36,695 nucleotides of DNA from Singulisphaera sp. GP187. Its GTDB lineage: Bacteria > Planctomycetota > Planctomycetia > Gemmatales > Gemmataceae. Under the pieces are notes generated by a model. It was not told the origin of the DNA. It saw nothing but the letters and a program-made list of their open reading frames with translations, and searched no databases. Shown piece by piece: positions 23,867 to 32,496 of this stretch; the stretch's first letter is position 1; every line of letters begins with the position of its first letter. Both the position numbers and the translations under genes were made by a program. Where the stretch lies: positions 1 through 36,695 of the forward strand of contig CAMDQN010000066.1 in NCBI GenBank assembly GCA_945905925.1, in the 5' to 3' direction.

Positions 23867-25258
23867 TCACTCGGCCGGCTTGTCACCTTCCTTCTTCCAC
23901 TCTTGCAACTTGCGGTACATCGTGCGCTCGCTGATTTTCAGCACCTTCGCGGCCTCTTCGCGGTTACCGTTGGTTAGTTCCAGCGCCTTCTCCATGTAGT
24001 AGCGTTCCACCTCTTCGAGTGGGCGCCCGATGAGGTGATCGGACCCAGTCGCGGCGGGCGCGGCGCTCGCGCCGGGCGGCTTCACGCCCGCGTCTTCGGG
24101 CAAGTCGTCCGGCGTCAGTTCGCCATCGAGATCCAGAACCATCATGCTGTCGAGCAGGTTGCGAAGTTCGCGCACGTTTCCGGGCCAGGCGTACCCCTCG
24201 AACGATTTCCACACCGCGGCGGACACCTGCGGCACCGGTTTGTTGTAGCGCTTCGCGAAGTCCTTCAGGAAGTGTGCGACGAGTTGCGGGATGTCCTCGC
24301 GGTGCTCGCGCAGCGCCGGGAGCTTGACCGTGAGAACCTTCAGCCGGAAGAAGAGGTCTTGCCGGAACCGACCCGCGTCCACTTCCTTCTGAAGGTCTTT
24401 GTTTGTCGCCGCGATGATCCGCACGTCCACCTTGATCGGTTCGTTGGCTCCGATGCGAACGATCTCGCCGTTCTCCAAGGCGCGGAGTAATTTTGCTTGT
24501 AGTGACAACGGCATATCACCGATTTCGTCGAGGAACAGCGTGCCGCCGTGGGCGTGTTCAAAGCGACCCTTGCGCGAGCCCTTCGACCCCGTGTACGCGC
24601 CGTCTTCGTGCCCAAACATTTCGTCGTCGAGCAAGTTCTCGTTGAGTGCGGCGCAGTTCATCGCGGTGAATGGCTTGGCCTTCCGCGGGCTGTTCGTGTG
24701 CAACGCGCGCGCCGCCAGTTCCTTGCCGGTGCCGTTCTCGCCGAGGATGACAACCGAGGCGGGTGAGGACGCGTACGCCTTCAAATCTTTCAGTACTTTC
24801 AACATCTTCGGGCTGTTCCCGACCACGCCCTCGAACCCGAACTTCTCGTCGAGCTGGCGCCGGAGTTCGCGGACCGTGCCCACGCGCTTCGCCGAGTTCT
24901 CGACCACCGCACGCAGTTCCGCGAGGTCGAGCGGCTTCTGAAGGTAGTGCGACGCGCCCCGCTTCATCGCATCGACGGCGGTCGGCACGTCCGTCAACCC
25001 GGTGATGACGTACACCTCCGCATCGGGACGCAACTGTTTGCATCGCTCAACCACTTGCAACCCGTGCAGGTCGGCCATCTTCAAATCGGTGAGGACCACG
25101 TCGAACGCTTCCTGTTCGAGCTTTGCGACGCCGGCTTTGCCGCCGGTCGCGACGGTGCAGACGTGCCCGCGGCGATCCAGGCTCTCGGAGATCGTCTCCG
25201 CGAGGTGTTTGTCGTCGTCGATCACTAGAATCTGAAGCGGCTCGGCAGGCGCGGGCAT
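23867..25258 (-). CDS. NtrC-family sigma-54-dependent response regulator
   Basis: A 463-residue regulator in three parts. The receiver domain (1-120) has D14-D15-D16 cluster, phosphoacceptor D58 in VVLTDLKM, T86 and K108 in QKPLD. The AAA+ domain (about 140-380) has Walker A GENGTGKE (173-180), the sigma-54-contacting loop as GAYTGS (220-225; consensus GAFTGA), Walker B TLFLDEIGD (240-248) and WPGNVRELRN. A Fis-type helix-turn-helix (NREEAAKVLKISERTMYRKL) closes the protein. The F-to-Y and A-to-S changes in the loop are conservative; Y is known in functional members. AGGAGAAG lies upstream of ATG 25258. The cognate kinase is not in the window. It could act on the sigma-54 promoter at 12726, but nothing links them directly. 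Confidence 0.95.
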   Translation of the reverse strand: MPAPAEPLQILVIDDDKHLAETISESLDRRGHVCTVATGGKAGVAKLEQEAFDVVLTDLKMADLHGLQVVERCKQLRPDAEVYVITGLTDVPTAVDAMKRGASHYLQKPLDLAELRAVVENSAKRVGTVRELRRQLDEKFGFEGVVGNSPKMLKVLKDLKAYASSPASVVILGENGTGKELAARALHTNSPRKAKPFTAMNCAALNENLLDDEMFGHEDGAYTGSKGSRKGRFEHAHGGTLFLDEIGDMPLSLQAKLLRALENGEIVRIGANEPIKVDVRIIAATNKDLQKEVDAGRFRQDLFFRLKVLTVKLPALREHREDIPQLVAHFLKDFAKRYNKPVPQVSAAVWKSFEGYAWPGNVRELRNLLDSMMVLDLDGELTPDDLPEDAGVKPPGASAAPAATGSDHLIGRPLEEVERYYMEKALELTNGNREEAAKVLKISERTMYRKLQEWKKEGDKPAE

Positions 25259-25296
25259 GGGAAACTTCTCCTGGCGTTGCGGTTAATGTACCGCGA

Positions 25297-25327
25297 ATGT
25301 CCGCGGTGAGAACCAGGGTCGCGCTCC
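25297..25327 (+). repeat. 31-base repeat, copy 2, upstream of the response regulator
   Basis: ATGTCCGCGGTGAGAACCAG and onward matches 12361-12391 at about 26 of 31 bases. It is followed by direct copies of a shorter unit (AGGGTCGCGCTC at about 25315 and CAGGTCGCGCTC at about 25358). A hairpin CCGCG/CGCGG (25290-25306) overlaps its left end. This whole 25259-25462 gap (204 bases) shows no gene. Confidence 0.45.
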
Positions 25328-25462
25328 CGCGTTCCGGCGCTTTACGACTTCGTCACCCAGGTCGCGCTCGCAAAGCTTCGCTTCACCCTGTGTTAACATC
25401 TCACGCCCTCTCCGAGGGCTACAACCAAAACACCGAAGCCGCTACCCTTCTCCCTTCAAATG

Positions 25463-26683
25463 TCATTGCCATCCCCGCCGCTTGAATACCCAGCCTGCGG
25501 CGAACACCCACGCGACCGCTAGCCCCACCGCCGCCGCCAGGTGCCGCCAGTGGGTCGTTTGTACGGTGCCGCTGAGAGCCGCGTGCAAGATGCGCGGCCC
25601 GTGAAACTCGACTGCAAGGTACGACAGATACGGGATGCCGTTGATCGAGCAGATGAGCAGCAGCATCGACACGGAGAGCAGGTAGCACATCCCGCCGAGG
25701 AACGCGGCACGCTGCGTCTTCGCCCAGGCCGCGATCGTCATGCCGATGCCCAGGAATCCGCCGCCGACCGCGAACAGCGCCAGCCAGAAGAACAGACTCG
25801 ATAGCACGTCCGGTTTGTAGACGGCCGCGAGCGTAGCCGCCAATCCTAACCCGAACACGGGGTAGAACACGAACTTCGCCGCGAGCAGTTCGGTTGGCGA
25901 TGCCGGCGTGAGTGCCTGCGCGAGCAACACGCCGCGCTCGCGTTCTTCGCAGTTGAGCGTCGGGAGCAGGTACACGCATGTGAAGTACAGCGCGAACACC
26001 ACCATGCCGGTCGCGATCGCGGCGCGGAAGTCGAGCACCTTCCCGCCTAGCCCGTGGCGGTTGATGGTCATGTCCGGCACCAGCGGCATGACCGCGTCGC
26101 CTTTGCGCCCGGCTTCGACCTGATCCTGAAATCGCTTGTGCGATTCGAGCACCTGCCAGTTGTTGTCCGAGCCGAACGGCGGCGCGTCGGGCAGTGTCGC
26201 GCCCGGTTCTTTCTCGGCGGCTTCGAGCGCGAACGCGCCCCGGCTCGCTTTCCAGAGCCATTGTTCGTAGGGTGCGAGCGCGCCGGGTTCGCCGTCGGGA
26301 TGCCACACGTAGACCTGCACCACGGACCGCTTACCCGGCTCGTGCTTGGTCGTGAGTTGAATCGAGCCAGTCCCGGGCTGTGATTCGATCAGTGTGCCAA
26401 TCCGGTCTGGCGGAATCTCGCGAAAGACGACTTGTGCCTTCAGCTCCGGCGGTACGTTCGCTTGCAGGTGCTTGACGAGTGGCGTGGCCCGGTCGAAGTC
26501 GATGTAGCAGTGGTGGACGCCGCCGACCATGCTCGTGCCAGCCGCAGCGGTTTCGCGCGGTGCGAACACCGAGAGCAGCACTGCCGCCGCGACCAACAGG
26601 AACGCAAGCGCGATACCGCCGCGGTTCGCCAGGTGCCGTGCGAACTCTTTCTTGAGCAACGTCTTCAGAATGTACCAGCGCAT
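25463..26683 (-). CDS. ABC-2 type transporter permease
   Basis: A 406-residue membrane protein. One N-terminal segment (GGIALAFLLVAAAVLLSVFA, about 23-42) is followed by a ~180-residue soluble domain and then about five to six hydrophobic segments from about 225 to the end (GMVVFALYFTCVYLLP, LFFWLALFAVGGGFLGIGMTIAAW, MCYLLSVSMLLLICSI, AAAVGLAVAWVFAAGWVF). The motif EERERGVLLAQALTPASPTELLAAKF is the cytoplasmic coupling region typical of ABC-2 export permeases (ABC2_membrane_3 type). ATG 26683 has AGGA upstream and directly follows the ATPase gene, from which it is separated by an inverted repeat. The transported substrate is unknown. Confidence 0.88.
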   Translation of the reverse strand: MRWYILKTLLKKEFARHLANRGGIALAFLLVAAAVLLSVFAPRETAAAGTSMVGGVHHCYIDFDRATPLVKHLQANVPPELKAQVVFREIPPDRIGTLIESQPGTGSIQLTTKHEPGKRSVVQVYVWHPDGEPGALAPYEQWLWKASRGAFALEAAEKEPGATLPDAPPFGSDNNWQVLESHKRFQDQVEAGRKGDAVMPLVPDMTINRHGLGGKVLDFRAAIATGMVVFALYFTCVYLLPTLNCEERERGVLLAQALTPASPTELLAAKFVFYPVFGLGLAATLAAVYKPDVLSSLFFWLALFAVGGGFLGIGMTIAAWAKTQRAAFLGGMCYLLSVSMLLLICSINGIPYLSYLAVEFHGPRILHAALSGTVQTTHWRHLAAAVGLAVAWVFAAGWVFKRRGWQ

Positions 26684-26706
26684 GGCGATTCCTGCGAGGC
26701 ACGCGG

Positions 26707-26759
26707 GTTTTGCGTTCGTCCCGGAGGGGCGAATCGTTCCTCCGGGACGAATGCAAAAC
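26707..26759. repeat. Inverted repeat between ABC ATPase and permease genes
   Basis: Arms 26707-26727 and 26739-26759 are inverted copies of 21 bases with one mismatch (GTTTTGCGTTCGTCCCGGAG). The core GCGTTCG-x-CCCGGAGG is shared with the 8779 and 11193 elements. It sits inside a two-gene operon, between the ATPase stop and the permease start codon, so it could alter the expression ratio. Confidence 0.85.
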
Positions 26760-26771
26760 GATTCGCGAAGA

Positions 26772-27626
26772 TCAGTCGAAAGCAAGGCCCGTGAGCTTCA
26801 GGAACGTCGCGTGGAAGTCGAACTCGCGCGTGCGAATGCTCAACGCACGTCCGGTAGCGACCAGCGCCGCGAGATCGTTTCGGCCAACGGGCGTGTCCAA
26901 ATCGTAAACGAACCGCTCGCCGTCGTCGCGGATTGCGTCCACCTTGCGCTCGGTATGTTGCTGCTTGAGAGCCAGCGGCGAATCGAGCGCGACCAGTTTC
27001 CCGCGAGCCATGATCCCGACGCGGTCGCAAATCTTCTCGACCTCGTCCATGTCGTGCGTGGTCAGGATGATCGTCGCGCCGGCTTTGACGCGCTCGCGCA
27101 GGATGCGGTGAACGACTTCGGCGGAGTGGATGTCGAGGTTCGCGGTTGGCTCGTCGAGGTAGAGGACTTGCGGTTCGTGCAATAGCGCGCGGGCGAGGAG
27201 GAGTTTCTTGCGCATCCCGAGTGAGTACCCGCGAACCGGCAGGTCGGCGGCCTCGTCGAGTTCAACCATCTTCAGCACTTCGGCGGCGCGCAACTTCGGC
27301 ACGTTGTAGAGCTGGCCGAAGAACTCCAGGTTGCGACGCCCGGTGAACTCCTCGAAGTGGTTCTCGCGATCCGGCACGTAACCAAAAGTCGGCTTGATGC
27401 TGGCCCACTCGCGCACGACATCGAGCCCGCCAACAGTGACGTTCCCGGCGCTGGGGTGTCGCTGGCCGATGAGTACGCGAATGGTGGTGGATTTACCGGC
27501 GCCGTTCGGCCCAAGCAGACCGAACAGTTCGCCGCGGCGGATGTCGAGATCGATCCCGTCGACCGCGGCGAACGTGCCGTACAGCACGCGCAAGCCCGCG
27601 ATGCGAATCATTGCGTCAGTGAGCAT
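26772..27626 (-). CDS. ABC transporter ATP-binding protein
   Basis: A 284-residue ATPase of the ABC-2 exporter type. Walker A GPNGAGKST (39-47), signature YSLGMRKKLLLARAL (the LSGGQ position reads YSLGM, common in this subtype), Walker B VLYLDEPTANLD (154-165) and H-loop TTHD (187-190) are all present. The C-terminal ~80 residues (LALKQQHTERKVDAIRDDGERFVYDLDTP) match the regulatory extension of drug/polysaccharide exporters. ATG 27626 is chosen; a GTG at 27656 and ATG 27611 are alternatives. It precedes the permease and forms a two-gene unit, with a possible TATTCT box just upstream (27638-27643). Confidence 0.92.
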   Translation of the reverse strand: MLTDAMIRIAGLRVLYGTFAAVDGIDLDIRRGELFGLLGPNGAGKSTTIRVLIGQRHPSAGNVTVGGLDVVREWASIKPTFGYVPDRENHFEEFTGRRNLEFFGQLYNVPKLRAAEVLKMVELDEAADLPVRGYSLGMRKKLLLARALLHEPQVLYLDEPTANLDIHSAEVVHRILRERVKAGATIILTTHDMDEVEKICDRVGIMARGKLVALDSPLALKQQHTERKVDAIRDDGERFVYDLDTPVGRNDLAALVATGRALSIRTREFDFHATFLKLTGLAFD

Positions 27627-27711
27627 GCCAGGAGGATAGAATACGAAACGGACCACGGCCCGTCGAACCGCCGGCTGGGTTTGGTGGTTTGACTTGGCTG
27701 ACCCGGCCGGC

Positions 27712-30700
27712 TCACGACGGCGGTTCGACGGCGCAATTCGTGTACCTGGTCGTGTTGAAATACTTTGCGTGCGGGTGGTGAATCACGATCGCGGTCGTGC
27801 TTTGCTCCGGTTCGAGTTGAAACTGCTCACTCAACGTCACGCCGACTTGCGTCGGGTCGATGAGCGTGAACAACTGCTTCTGGTCTTCGAGCGCCGGGCA
27901 CGCCGGGTAACCGAACGAGTACCGGCACCCGCGATAGTGGCCCTTGAACAGCTTCTCGACACGCGGCGAATCGTCCTTGCCGATGCCCCACTCGCGGCGC
28001 AGTTGCTGGTGGAACATTTCCGCGAGCGCTTCCGCGCACTCGACACCGAGACCGTGCAGGTAGAGGTAGTCCTGGTACTTGCCGTCTTCGTACCAACCGT
28101 GCGCGATGCGGGTGACTTCGCGGCCCATCGTCACCGCCATGAAGCCGACGTAATCGACCGCTTTGCCGTCGCGCTGAGGCTCGACGTAGTCCGAAAGGCA
28201 GAGGTAGTTGCCGAAGTCCTGCCGCGGGAAGTCGAACACCGCTCGCGGCGTCTTGTGGTCTTCTTCGTACACGGTGAGTTTGGTGCCGTCGCTCGCGGCC
28301 GGGAAGAACCCATAGGTGGCGGCGGGGCGCAGGATACTCTCGGCGAGGCACAGCGCCTTGAGACGCTCGAACGCGGGCTGTGCGGTCTCCGCGATCTGCT
28401 TCGCGTGTTCGGCCGGTTTCACCCCGCCCTTCTTGAACTGCCACTGCGTACCGAACAGCGTCAGTTCGTTGATGTACGTGAAGACTTCGCGCATGTCGAA
28501 GTCGGTGCGTGCGCGCGAACCCAAGAAGGGAGGCGTGGGAATGTCCTGCGCCTTCGGCAGTGAGGGCGAGCGATGGGGAAGATCAGTTCGTTTAGCCGCG
28601 ACCCGCAGGGGAGCGTCTGGGCGCGCTGGCTCGCTCCCCTCCGGGTCGCGGCTAACGGGACTCCCGCCGATCTCGCGCCCCATCGAGCGCGCCGACTGCG
28701 CCATGCCCTTCAGCGCGACGCTGCCGACGCGTTCCAACTTCTTGCGTGCGGCGAGTTCGTCCATCACGCGCAACCCCTCGAACGCGTCCTCGCCGTAGAA
28801 GAGTTGCCCCTTATAGATCGCGCGCAGGTCTTGCTCGACGTAGCGGCGGTTGAGGGCCGCACCACCGAGGATCACTGGCGGGTTCAGCCCGCGTTCGTTC
28901 AGCGTGACCAAGTCTTCTTTCATGATGACCGTGGACTTCACGAGCAACCCGCTCATGCCGATTGCGTCGGCGTTTTGCTTCTGAAGTTCCGCGATCATCG
29001 TGTCAATCGGTTGCTTGATGCCGAGGTTGAACACCTTGTAGCCGTTGTTCGTGAGAATGATGTCCACGAGGTTCTTGCCAATGTCGTGAACGTCGCCCTT
29101 CACCGTCGCGAGGACGATCTTGCCCTTCTCATCGCCCTCCACCTTCACCATGAATTGTTCGAGGTGCGCCACGGACGCCTTCATCACCTCGGCGCTTTGC
29201 AGCACGAACGGCAGTTGCATCTGCCCGCTGCCGAACAGTTCACCGACGACCTTCATCCCGTCGAGCAGTACCTTGTTGATGATGTCGAGCGGCGAGTGCT
29301 TCTCACGCGCGGCGTCGAGGTCCGCGATCAGCGACTCGCGGCGCCCCTGGATGATGGCTTGCCGCAACCGCTCTTCGACCGTCTCGCCGAGTGACTGGCC
29401 CTTCTTGCTCTCGCTTTTCTTGTCGGCGTAGTGCGCGATGAGTTCGTGCAGTGGGTCGCCCTTGTCGTACTCCGCGAACAGCAACCGGCGGCACAACTCC
29501 TTGCCTTGGGCGTCGATGCTCGCGAGCGGCATGATCTTGGCCGCGTGCAGAATCGCGGAGTCGAGACCGTATTCGAGCGCGTAGTGCAGGTACATGCTGT
29601 TCAGCACCTGTCGCGTGTACGGCGACAGCCCGAACGAGCAGTTCGAGAGACCGACGTGCGTGAGCGCACCCGGCAGGTTCTTCTTGATGAGTTTGATCGC
29701 TTCAAACGTCTCGATCGCGCTGCGCCGGGTCTGCTCCATCCCGGTCGAAACCGGGAACACAAGAGGGTCAAAGAGCAAGTCACTCGGCGGGATGCCGTAC
29801 TCGAACACGACGATGTCGTAGATGCGCTTCGCGACCTCGAACTTCCATTCCGCGGTGTCGGCCTGACCTTTCTCGTCGATCGTGAGTGCGACGAGTGACG
29901 CACCGTATTTCTTCGCGAGCTTCGTCTTCGGGTCGAGTGTCTTGCGGCCGTCTTCGAGGTTGATCGAGTTGATGAGCGCCTTGCCGCTGCACAACTTCAA
30001 CCCGGCTTCGATGACGTTCAATTCCGTGCTGTCGAGCATGATCGGCTTCGTCAGCACTTCGTTGTAGCGTTTGATGACTTCCTTCATGTCGCGCACGCCG
30101 TCGCGCCCGACGTAGTCCACACACACGTCGAGAACGTGAACGCCTTCGCGTTCCTGCTCGCGGGCCATCTCCACGAGGCCGTGCCAGTCGTCCTTTTCGA
30201 GCAGTTGTTTGAACTTCCGCGAGCCGTTCGTGTTCGTTCGCTCGCCCACGAGTAGCGGGCGCGGTTCCTGGTTCAACTCGACCGCGGCGAACAGGCTGGA
30301 CGTGGCGGCCACGATCTTCGGCGCTCGCGCGCCCGGCTTGCGGTGACCGATGCGATCAACCACCACTTTCAGGTGGTCCGCGGTAGTTCCGCAGCACCCG
30401 CCGATGATGTTCACGCCGAACTCGTTGACGAATCGCTCCAGCCAGTCGGCGAGAGGTTGCGGTTCGAGCGGGAAGTACGTTTCGTCGCCGCGTTTCAAGG
30501 GCAGTCCGGCGTTCGGCAGCACGCTGACGAATCGATCGCTCCCTTCGCTGAGTGTCTTGACCGCGTGAACCAGCAGGTCTGGGCCGACCGAGCAGTTCAG
30601 CCCGATCACGTCGATTTCGGAGATGGCTAACAACGTCGTTAGTGCGGCCGGGATCTCGGTACCCGGCAGGAGCGTTTGGCCTTTCGTCCGGTCATCGACG

Positions 30701-31302
30701 GTAATCTGAACCATCAAGGGGAGCCGCACGCCTTTGGCTTTCATCACCTCAAGGGCGGTGATCGCGACGCACTTCGCCTGGAGGATGTCGAAACACGTCT
30801 CGATCAGGATCGCGTCCACGCCCTCCTCGATCAGCGCGACGAGTTGTTCGCGGTAGGCGTCGGCGAGCGTGTCGAAGTCCGCGTAGATGGACGGGTTCAG
30901 GATGGACGGCATCTTCGTTCCCGGCCCGATCGACCCGACGACGAACCGCGGCCGGTCCGGGGTGCCGAACTCGGCTGCGGCATTCTTCGCGAGACGGGCG
31001 TTCAGTCGGTTGATCTCATCGACTTTGTCGCCAAGCCCGAACTCGCCGAGGACGAGTTTGGTGCCGTTGAACGTGTTCGTCTCGACTGCGTCGCACCCGA
31101 CCGCGAAGTACCCGCGGTGAATCTCGCGGATCCACTCCGGTCGGGTGTAAGCCAGCGCGTCGGACAGGTTCACGAGGTGCGCGCCACCCCAATCGGCGTT
31201 GGTCGGGTGATACCGGTGCAGGCTGGTTCCCATGCCGCCGTCGAGGATGAGGACGCGTTCGCGGGCGGTGTTCAGGAATGGGTGGTCGAAGTGTGTCGGC
31301 AT
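27712..31302 (-). CDS. metH: Cobalamin-dependent methionine synthase MetH
   Basis: A 1196-residue enzyme that transfers the methyl group of 5-methyltetrahydrofolate to homocysteine, near the E. coli length (1227). The homocysteine domain (about 1-320) has zinc ligands C237 (GLNCSVG) and C303-C304 (GGCCGTT). The pterin domain (about 330-600) includes GERTNTNGSRKFKQLL. The cap and B12-binding domains (about 640-870) contain the histidine-on motif DVHDIG (H near 736). The activation domain begins near 935 and has RGCRYSFGYPACP. Between B12 and activation domains, residues about 880-905 are encoded by an in-frame inverted repeat (28589-28657). ATG 31302 is preferred over upstream extensions; no strong Shine-Dalgarno. 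Its leader is unusually structured (31408-31673). Confidence 0.96.
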   Translation of the reverse strand: MPTHFDHPFLNTARERVLILDGGMGTSLHRYHPTNADWGGAHLVNLSDALAYTRPEWIREIHRGYFAVGCDAVETNTFNGTKLVLGEFGLGDKVDEINRLNARLAKNAAAEFGTPDRPRFVVGSIGPGTKMPSILNPSIYADFDTLADAYREQLVALIEEGVDAILIETCFDILQAKCVAITALEVMKAKGVRLPLMVQITVDDRTKGQTLLPGTEIPAALTTLLAISEIDVIGLNCSVGPDLLVHAVKTLSEGSDRFVSVLPNAGLPLKRGDETYFPLEPQPLADWLERFVNEFGVNIIGGCCGTTADHLKVVVDRIGHRKPGARAPKIVAATSSLFAAVELNQEPRPLLVGERTNTNGSRKFKQLLEKDDWHGLVEMAREQEREGVHVLDVCVDYVGRDGVRDMKEVIKRYNEVLTKPIMLDSTELNVIEAGLKLCSGKALINSINLEDGRKTLDPKTKLAKKYGASLVALTIDEKGQADTAEWKFEVAKRIYDIVVFEYGIPPSDLLFDPLVFPVSTGMEQTRRSAIETFEAIKLIKKNLPGALTHVGLSNCSFGLSPYTRQVLNSMYLHYALEYGLDSAILHAAKIMPLASIDAQGKELCRRLLFAEYDKGDPLHELIAHYADKKSESKKGQSLGETVEERLRQAIIQGRRESLIADLDAAREKHSPLDIINKVLLDGMKVVGELFGSGQMQLPFVLQSAEVMKASVAHLEQFMVKVEGDEKGKIVLATVKGDVHDIGKNLVDIILTNNGYKVFNLGIKQPIDTMIAELQKQNADAIGMSGLLVKSTVIMKEDLVTLNERGLNPPVILGGAALNRRYVEQDLRAIYKGQLFYGEDAFEGLRVMDELAARKKLERVGSVALKGMAQSARSMGREIGGSPVSRDPEGSEPARPDAPLRVAAKRTDLPHRSPSLPKAQDIPTPPFLGSRARTDFDMREVFTYINELTLFGTQWQFKKGGVKPAEHAKQIAETAQPAFERLKALCLAESILRPAATYGFFPAASDGTKLTVYEEDHKTPRAVFDFPRQDFGNYLCLSDYVEPQRDGKAVDYVGFMAVTMGREVTRIAHGWYEDGKYQDYLYLHGLGVECAEALAEMFHQQLRREWGIGKDDSPRVEKLFKGHYRGCRYSFGYPACPALEDQKQLFTLIDPTQVGVTLSEQFQLEPEQSTTAIVIHHPHAKYFNTTRYTNCAVEPPS
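28589..28657. repeat. Inverted repeat inserted in frame inside metH
   Basis: Arms 28589-28615 (27 bases) and 28632-28657 (26 bases) are inverted copies with one mismatch and one single-base gap; the left begins CGTTTAGCCGCGACCCGCAG. The core matches the intergenic TTTAGC family. It encodes SRDPEGSEPARP and DAPLRVAAKR in the linker between the B12 and activation domains, a region variable in MetH proteins. Possible outer pairing (CGATGGGG at 28571 with CCCCATCG near 28685) suggests that the inserted unit is larger than the arms. Confidence 0.85.
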
Positions 31303-32427
31303 GTCGGGTCGGAGTCCGTGAAGGCGCGGGGAACTTAACGTGTTGTACCGAATGCAGGGCCTCATCTAAATGGCATTTTGCGGCGCGGAAAGGTTCGCGA
31401 AAATGAGTGCGGCCGACTCGCACCATCCTTGGGCGAGTCGGCCGCAGCCTGCCATGGCGTCCGTGCCACAGGTTGCACAACCGGGCGTCGTGGTGGTTGG
31501 TGGCGATTGTTCGTAGCGGGGTGGAGAAAGCGGTTCCACCCCGGCGTCGTCCTTAACGCCATTCCCGGCGCGTCCGTGCGGCGGGTACGAGTACGCCACG
31601 AACCGGCCCGGTGCCGTGCTTCGTGAACGACGCGTCCGTTTTCGGCTCCTGGCCGAAAGATGACGAACGCGTCGATTTGTGCTGGTTGCTGTCTCCGCAG
31701 TGCGAGTTGGCGGAAGGTTCATCTGCGAGAACGCGACCGAAAGATTCACGAGGGTCGGGTGCCCGCTTCCGGGGTCACCGGACGATCCCCCTCCGACGGG
31801 TACTCCGGCGCGGGAATTGAGATGTGGAGAGGAGAGTTTGTCGGGTCATCCCGATTCCTCGCGTTAGTTGCGTTATCGGTCTTCGGAGCAAAGATACCCC
31901 ATTGCACCGCTCATGCCAACGGTGACGCCAGTGGCAACGCGGTGTCATTAAGAGGTCGTCCGAAACCGCACGCACCAAAACACTTCGGGCAGATGTGTCC
32001 GCGCGAAGTGCGCGAGTCAAGAGCCGAATGTCGTGGTGCAGCGCCGAAAATCGCACCTGCGGAGTGGATCGCAATTCGTTGCGGTCACGCGAGTTGGGTG
32101 ATGTTGAAGGGGAACGATGAAGAGAGTGCGAAGAAAAAAACGGATGTGCGGAAAAAGAAAATGCCTCCACCTGTGCCGTGTGCGTCACCGGTTGGGAACC
32201 CGCTAATTGAGAAGGGCACCTCGCCCGGGCGTTTCGGATCCCACTACAATCCCGACGACGAGCGCCGGGGATGGGCTTGCGAGCGACCCGAGCCTTAAAT
32301 AAAGGTTCCCAAGCAGGTTAGTGTAGGTTCGCCAATTGAATGTAACGCATCACGAACACCGCAGAGGCAAGTTTATATTACCCCCGGTTCGGGGACGAAG
32401 CAAACCGAGTGTCTGACTCTGACTTTG
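31303..32427. other. 1.1 kb intergenic region with strong hairpins, no supported gene
   Basis: No open frame here has codon use or motifs I can defend. The part next to metH is structured: TGCGGCCGACTCGC/GCGAGTCGGCCGCA (31408-31446, 14-base arms, 11-base loop), CGGGGTGGA/TCCACCCCG (31517-31543), and GACGCGT...ACGCGTC with inner TTTCGG/CCGAAA (31629-31673). The right half (about 31850-32427) is lower in GC than the rest of the window and contains AT-rich runs. I see no cobalamin box, tRNA, transfer-messenger RNA or RNase P signature. Because metH is on the minus strand, hairpins 1-3 would be in its 5' leader if transcription starts far upstream. Confidence 0.5.
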
Positions 32428-32477
32428 GAGGTTCTTGCGCGTTCTGCGAGTGGCTGGAATCGCAGGTGTTCGTGCGG
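32428..32477 (+). repeat. Dispersed 50-base repeat, copy B
   Basis: Partner of 95-144 (about 45 of 50 identical in inverted orientation). It lies about 20 bases beyond the stop of the DUF4139 gene, so on the minus strand it would be in that gene's 3' untranslated region. Confidence 0.65.
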
Positions 32478-32496
32478 CTTATTCTTCTCTTCGTTC

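Noticed and set aside
25463-26785. Extending the ABC permease to the start at 26785
   Set aside because: The extension translates the inverted repeat 26707-26759 and overlaps the ATPase stop; ATG 26683 has its own AGGA.
31303-31700. Cobalamin or SAM riboswitch before metH
   Set aside because: No B12 box or other recognised consensus was seen; only hairpins of unknown type.
31950-31980. Possible insertion sequence end (TTAAGAGGTCGTCCGAAA)
   Set aside because: It recalls transposon termini, but no partner repeat, target duplication or transposase fragment is nearby.
31660-32298. 212-codon plus-strand frame in the intergenic gap
   Set aside because: No recognisable domain, composition unlike the neighbouring genes and no ribosome binding site. 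Probably chance.
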